Assembly: GCF_004300825.1 (NCBI RefSeq)
Contig: NZ_CP036250.1
Location: 3,359,001-3,423,000 of the forward strand
Length of the DNA stretch: 64,000 nt
Direction of reading: 5' to 3'
DNA from: Egicoccus halophilus
GTDB taxonomy: Bacteria; Actinomycetota; Nitriliruptoria; Nitriliruptorales; Nitriliruptoraceae
Below, piece after piece: positions 63,701-64,000 of this stretch. Within the stretch, counting starts at the first letter, position 1, and every line of letters begins with the position of its first letter. The notes beneath the pieces are model-generated. The model searched no databases and had not been told where the DNA came from. It saw nothing but the letters and a program-made list of their open reading frames with translations. The translations under genes were made by a program, and so were the position numbers.

Positions 63701-64000
63701 TTGACGAGCTCCCCGTCCTGCACCGCCGGGCCGATGGCCGCACCCGTGTTGTTGATGTCGAAGAAGTCGCCGTTGACGCCGGCGACCGCGCCGGCACGCG
63801 CCGCCATGTCCGACAGGCGGGCGGTCCCGGCGACCGCCCCGCTGGTCAACAGGTCGACCGACACCCGCTCGTCAGCGAGGTCCACGCGCAGCAGGTCCCC
63901 GCGCAGCCAGCCGGCCGGGTCGAGGCGCTCGAACTCGGTGAGCTCGACCCCGGGGGCGACCTGGTGCCGCTCCTCGGCGACCGGGATGGTGGTGGGCGAC
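60727..64000 (-). CDS. Large secreted-type protein with phosphodiester glycosidase and metallophosphoesterase domains (5' partial)
   Basis: At least 1,090 residues; the start lies beyond the right edge, so a signal peptide cannot be checked. The N-terminal domain is NAGPA-type phosphodiester glycosidase (GVNGDFFDINNTGAAIGP, LFLLTVDGRQEASRGTTIEETGRLLQEFGAHSGLNLDGGGSSTMLAR). A beta-rich Ig-like middle follows. A calcineurin-type phosphoesterase then has its metal motifs: VVADSQFE, IVIAGDLTELG, YLPGNHEHYG, VIGHHPTVD and GHAHVADL. A C-terminal beta domain (LRAGQTVELHARG) ends the protein. Probable role is in wall or teichoic acid-like phosphodiester turnover. Confidence 0.87.
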   Translation of the reverse strand, partial: SPTTIPVAEERHQVAPGVELTEFERLDPAGWLRGDLLRVDLADERVSVDLLTSGAVAGTARLSDMAARAGAVAGVNGDFFDINNTGAAIGPAVQDGELVKGGVPNRSRAFGITDDRLGRVVDVFLDGRVTLPDGTSRTLTGFNQHQLAANGIALFTGAWGTATRAGVASGAARVHEVVVADGRVVATGAAVTDAAVPVDGFVLIGRDAGADALAGLVVGDPVAVEYGPRVEPDGRLTAAVGGNQVLLRDGAVVRSTDTAVHPRTAVGVSEDGRTLFLLTVDGRQEASRGTTIEETGRLLQEFGAHSGLNLDGGGSSTMLARHPGGEPRLFNAPSDGVERSTPNGLGVFVAPGSGELTGLRIEPAVDVEHPTRVFPGLSRTFGAVGHDETFSPATTTPVFAVDGDHATVTTDGVVTGRTSGPATLRATDGPVTTTLDLDVLDPLERIEVVPGRASLAEADASTVVVVDGFDADGTRARIEPADVTVTLADPDVAEVTPTVDGFRITAKVDAGGTLATVAAADTLAYVPVTVGLADATIADTTSTAGWTTTHARAAVTLRVGGGGPTGQDVLRLGYDFTRDTATRAAYLGRSPYVEIEGQPQRLGVWIDGDGNGAWLRGRIVDAAGTLHTINYAAQIDWTGWRYVEATIPDGVAYPISFRDLYPVETRPAAQYQGEIGVSGLVARVPTTVEVPSVARAADPLLVQGRDVAGERWTFAVVADSQFEAAHPQGINVELARRTLRAARTADPDLIVIAGDLTELGHPADMRLARQVLDEELGDDVPWYYLPGNHEHYGTGNLDAFSAEFGPGRHVVDHRGVRFVLANTAFGTFRGSDFAGLVELREELEAAATDPAVEHVVVIGHHPTVDPNPQAASQLTDRREVALLERWLTEFRTASGGKGAAYIAGHAHVADLRRVDGVPYHVVPPAGAKIYGPTDAGGFSGWALYGVDPTATGGNASITDDPWLEVALHPLVEGLELEAPTTLRAGQTVELHARGALTQGRSFPLRAPATVTWRGRGLALAGDPTTPIQPGRPVAAVLDPETLELTAVRPGRVELVVEADGQLASVELTVTGPPADRPVPPARVPVGAGAR

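Noticed and set aside
1-64000. tRNA, rRNA, phage or replication-origin genes
   Set aside because: I looked for their characteristic sequences and gene products and saw none; no claim is made.

Overview
The window is very GC-rich chromosomal DNA, probably from a high-GC actinobacterium. Supporting signs are strong G/C bias at codon third positions, many GTG starts, a wealth of ATGA/GTGA stop-start overlaps, actinobacterial-type lipoprotein and Tat leaders, and an Arr-type rifamycin ADP-ribosyltransferase. No rRNA, tRNA or marker gene is present, so the genus cannot be fixed from the sequence alone.

Layout, left part (1-30 kb, ordinary chromosome). An ABC permease follows an ATPase gene that has lost its Walker A half (0.2-1.8 kb). 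Next comes a copper-delivery cassette for cytochrome oxidase, PCuAC-SCO1-CtaG (2.0-4.2 kb). A minus-strand block holds a DinB-methyltransferase fusion, a hexapeptide acyltransferase, a methyltransferase and an epimerase (4.2-8.2 kb). An enoyl-CoA hydratase diverges from a GntR regulator coupled to a carboxyltransferase (9.3-12.6 kb). Then come a DUF1028 protein, a GDSL lipoprotein, molybdo-hydroxylase maturation genes of the CoxE (VWA), CoxD (MoxR) and CoxF (XdhC) types, purine nucleoside phosphorylase, a frameshifted Tat-exported PHP phosphoesterase and an ECF sigma factor (12.7-20.3 kb). A minus-strand hydantoinase/oxoprolinase operon runs with a SnoaL-like protein and a CoA-transferase (20.6-26.9 kb). 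A GerMN lipoprotein, a divergent arr/TetR pair and a glyoxalase-fold protein finish this part.

Middle part (30.3-52.7 kb, accessory island). About twenty copies of a 9-bp repeat precede a 2,077-residue secreted RHS/YD-repeat protein. Its C-terminal domain carries HExxH, and an AT-richer lipoprotein gene follows at once, which suggests a polymorphic toxin and its immunity protein. A second, convergent RHS gene (43.3-47.9 kb) carries two apparent one-base frameshifts. When these are corrected it ends in a hydrophobic C-terminal domain and its stop overlaps the start (TGATG) of a small membrane protein gene. Between the two lie a fragment of a third RHS gene split by a decayed ISL3-family element (exact 8-bp target duplication), and a serine recombinase gene split by an intact IS21-family element (5-bp target duplication). 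An intact IS3-family element (3-bp target duplication) sits just upstream of the second RHS gene. A dense toxin-antitoxin block (ParE-type, HigBA, HicAB and one unassigned pair) and half of an MFS transporter gene follow.

Right part (53-64 kb, chromosome again). A NAD(P)-binding protein gene is bracketed by a 160-bp duplication of the neighbouring amidase gene's 3' end. The overlapping operon coxM-coxS-coxL-coxG-amidase encodes a CO-dehydrogenase-like (form II or related) molybdenum hydroxylase, presumably matured by the CoxDEF-type proteins 40 kb away. A sirtuin gene and a large partial gene for a secreted phosphodiester glycosidase/metallophosphatase close the window.

Apparent single-base frameshifts recur (PHP gene, recombinase, RHS2, a small membrane protein). 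Some may be assembly errors rather than biology, and this limits confidence in any pseudogene call made on a frameshift alone.
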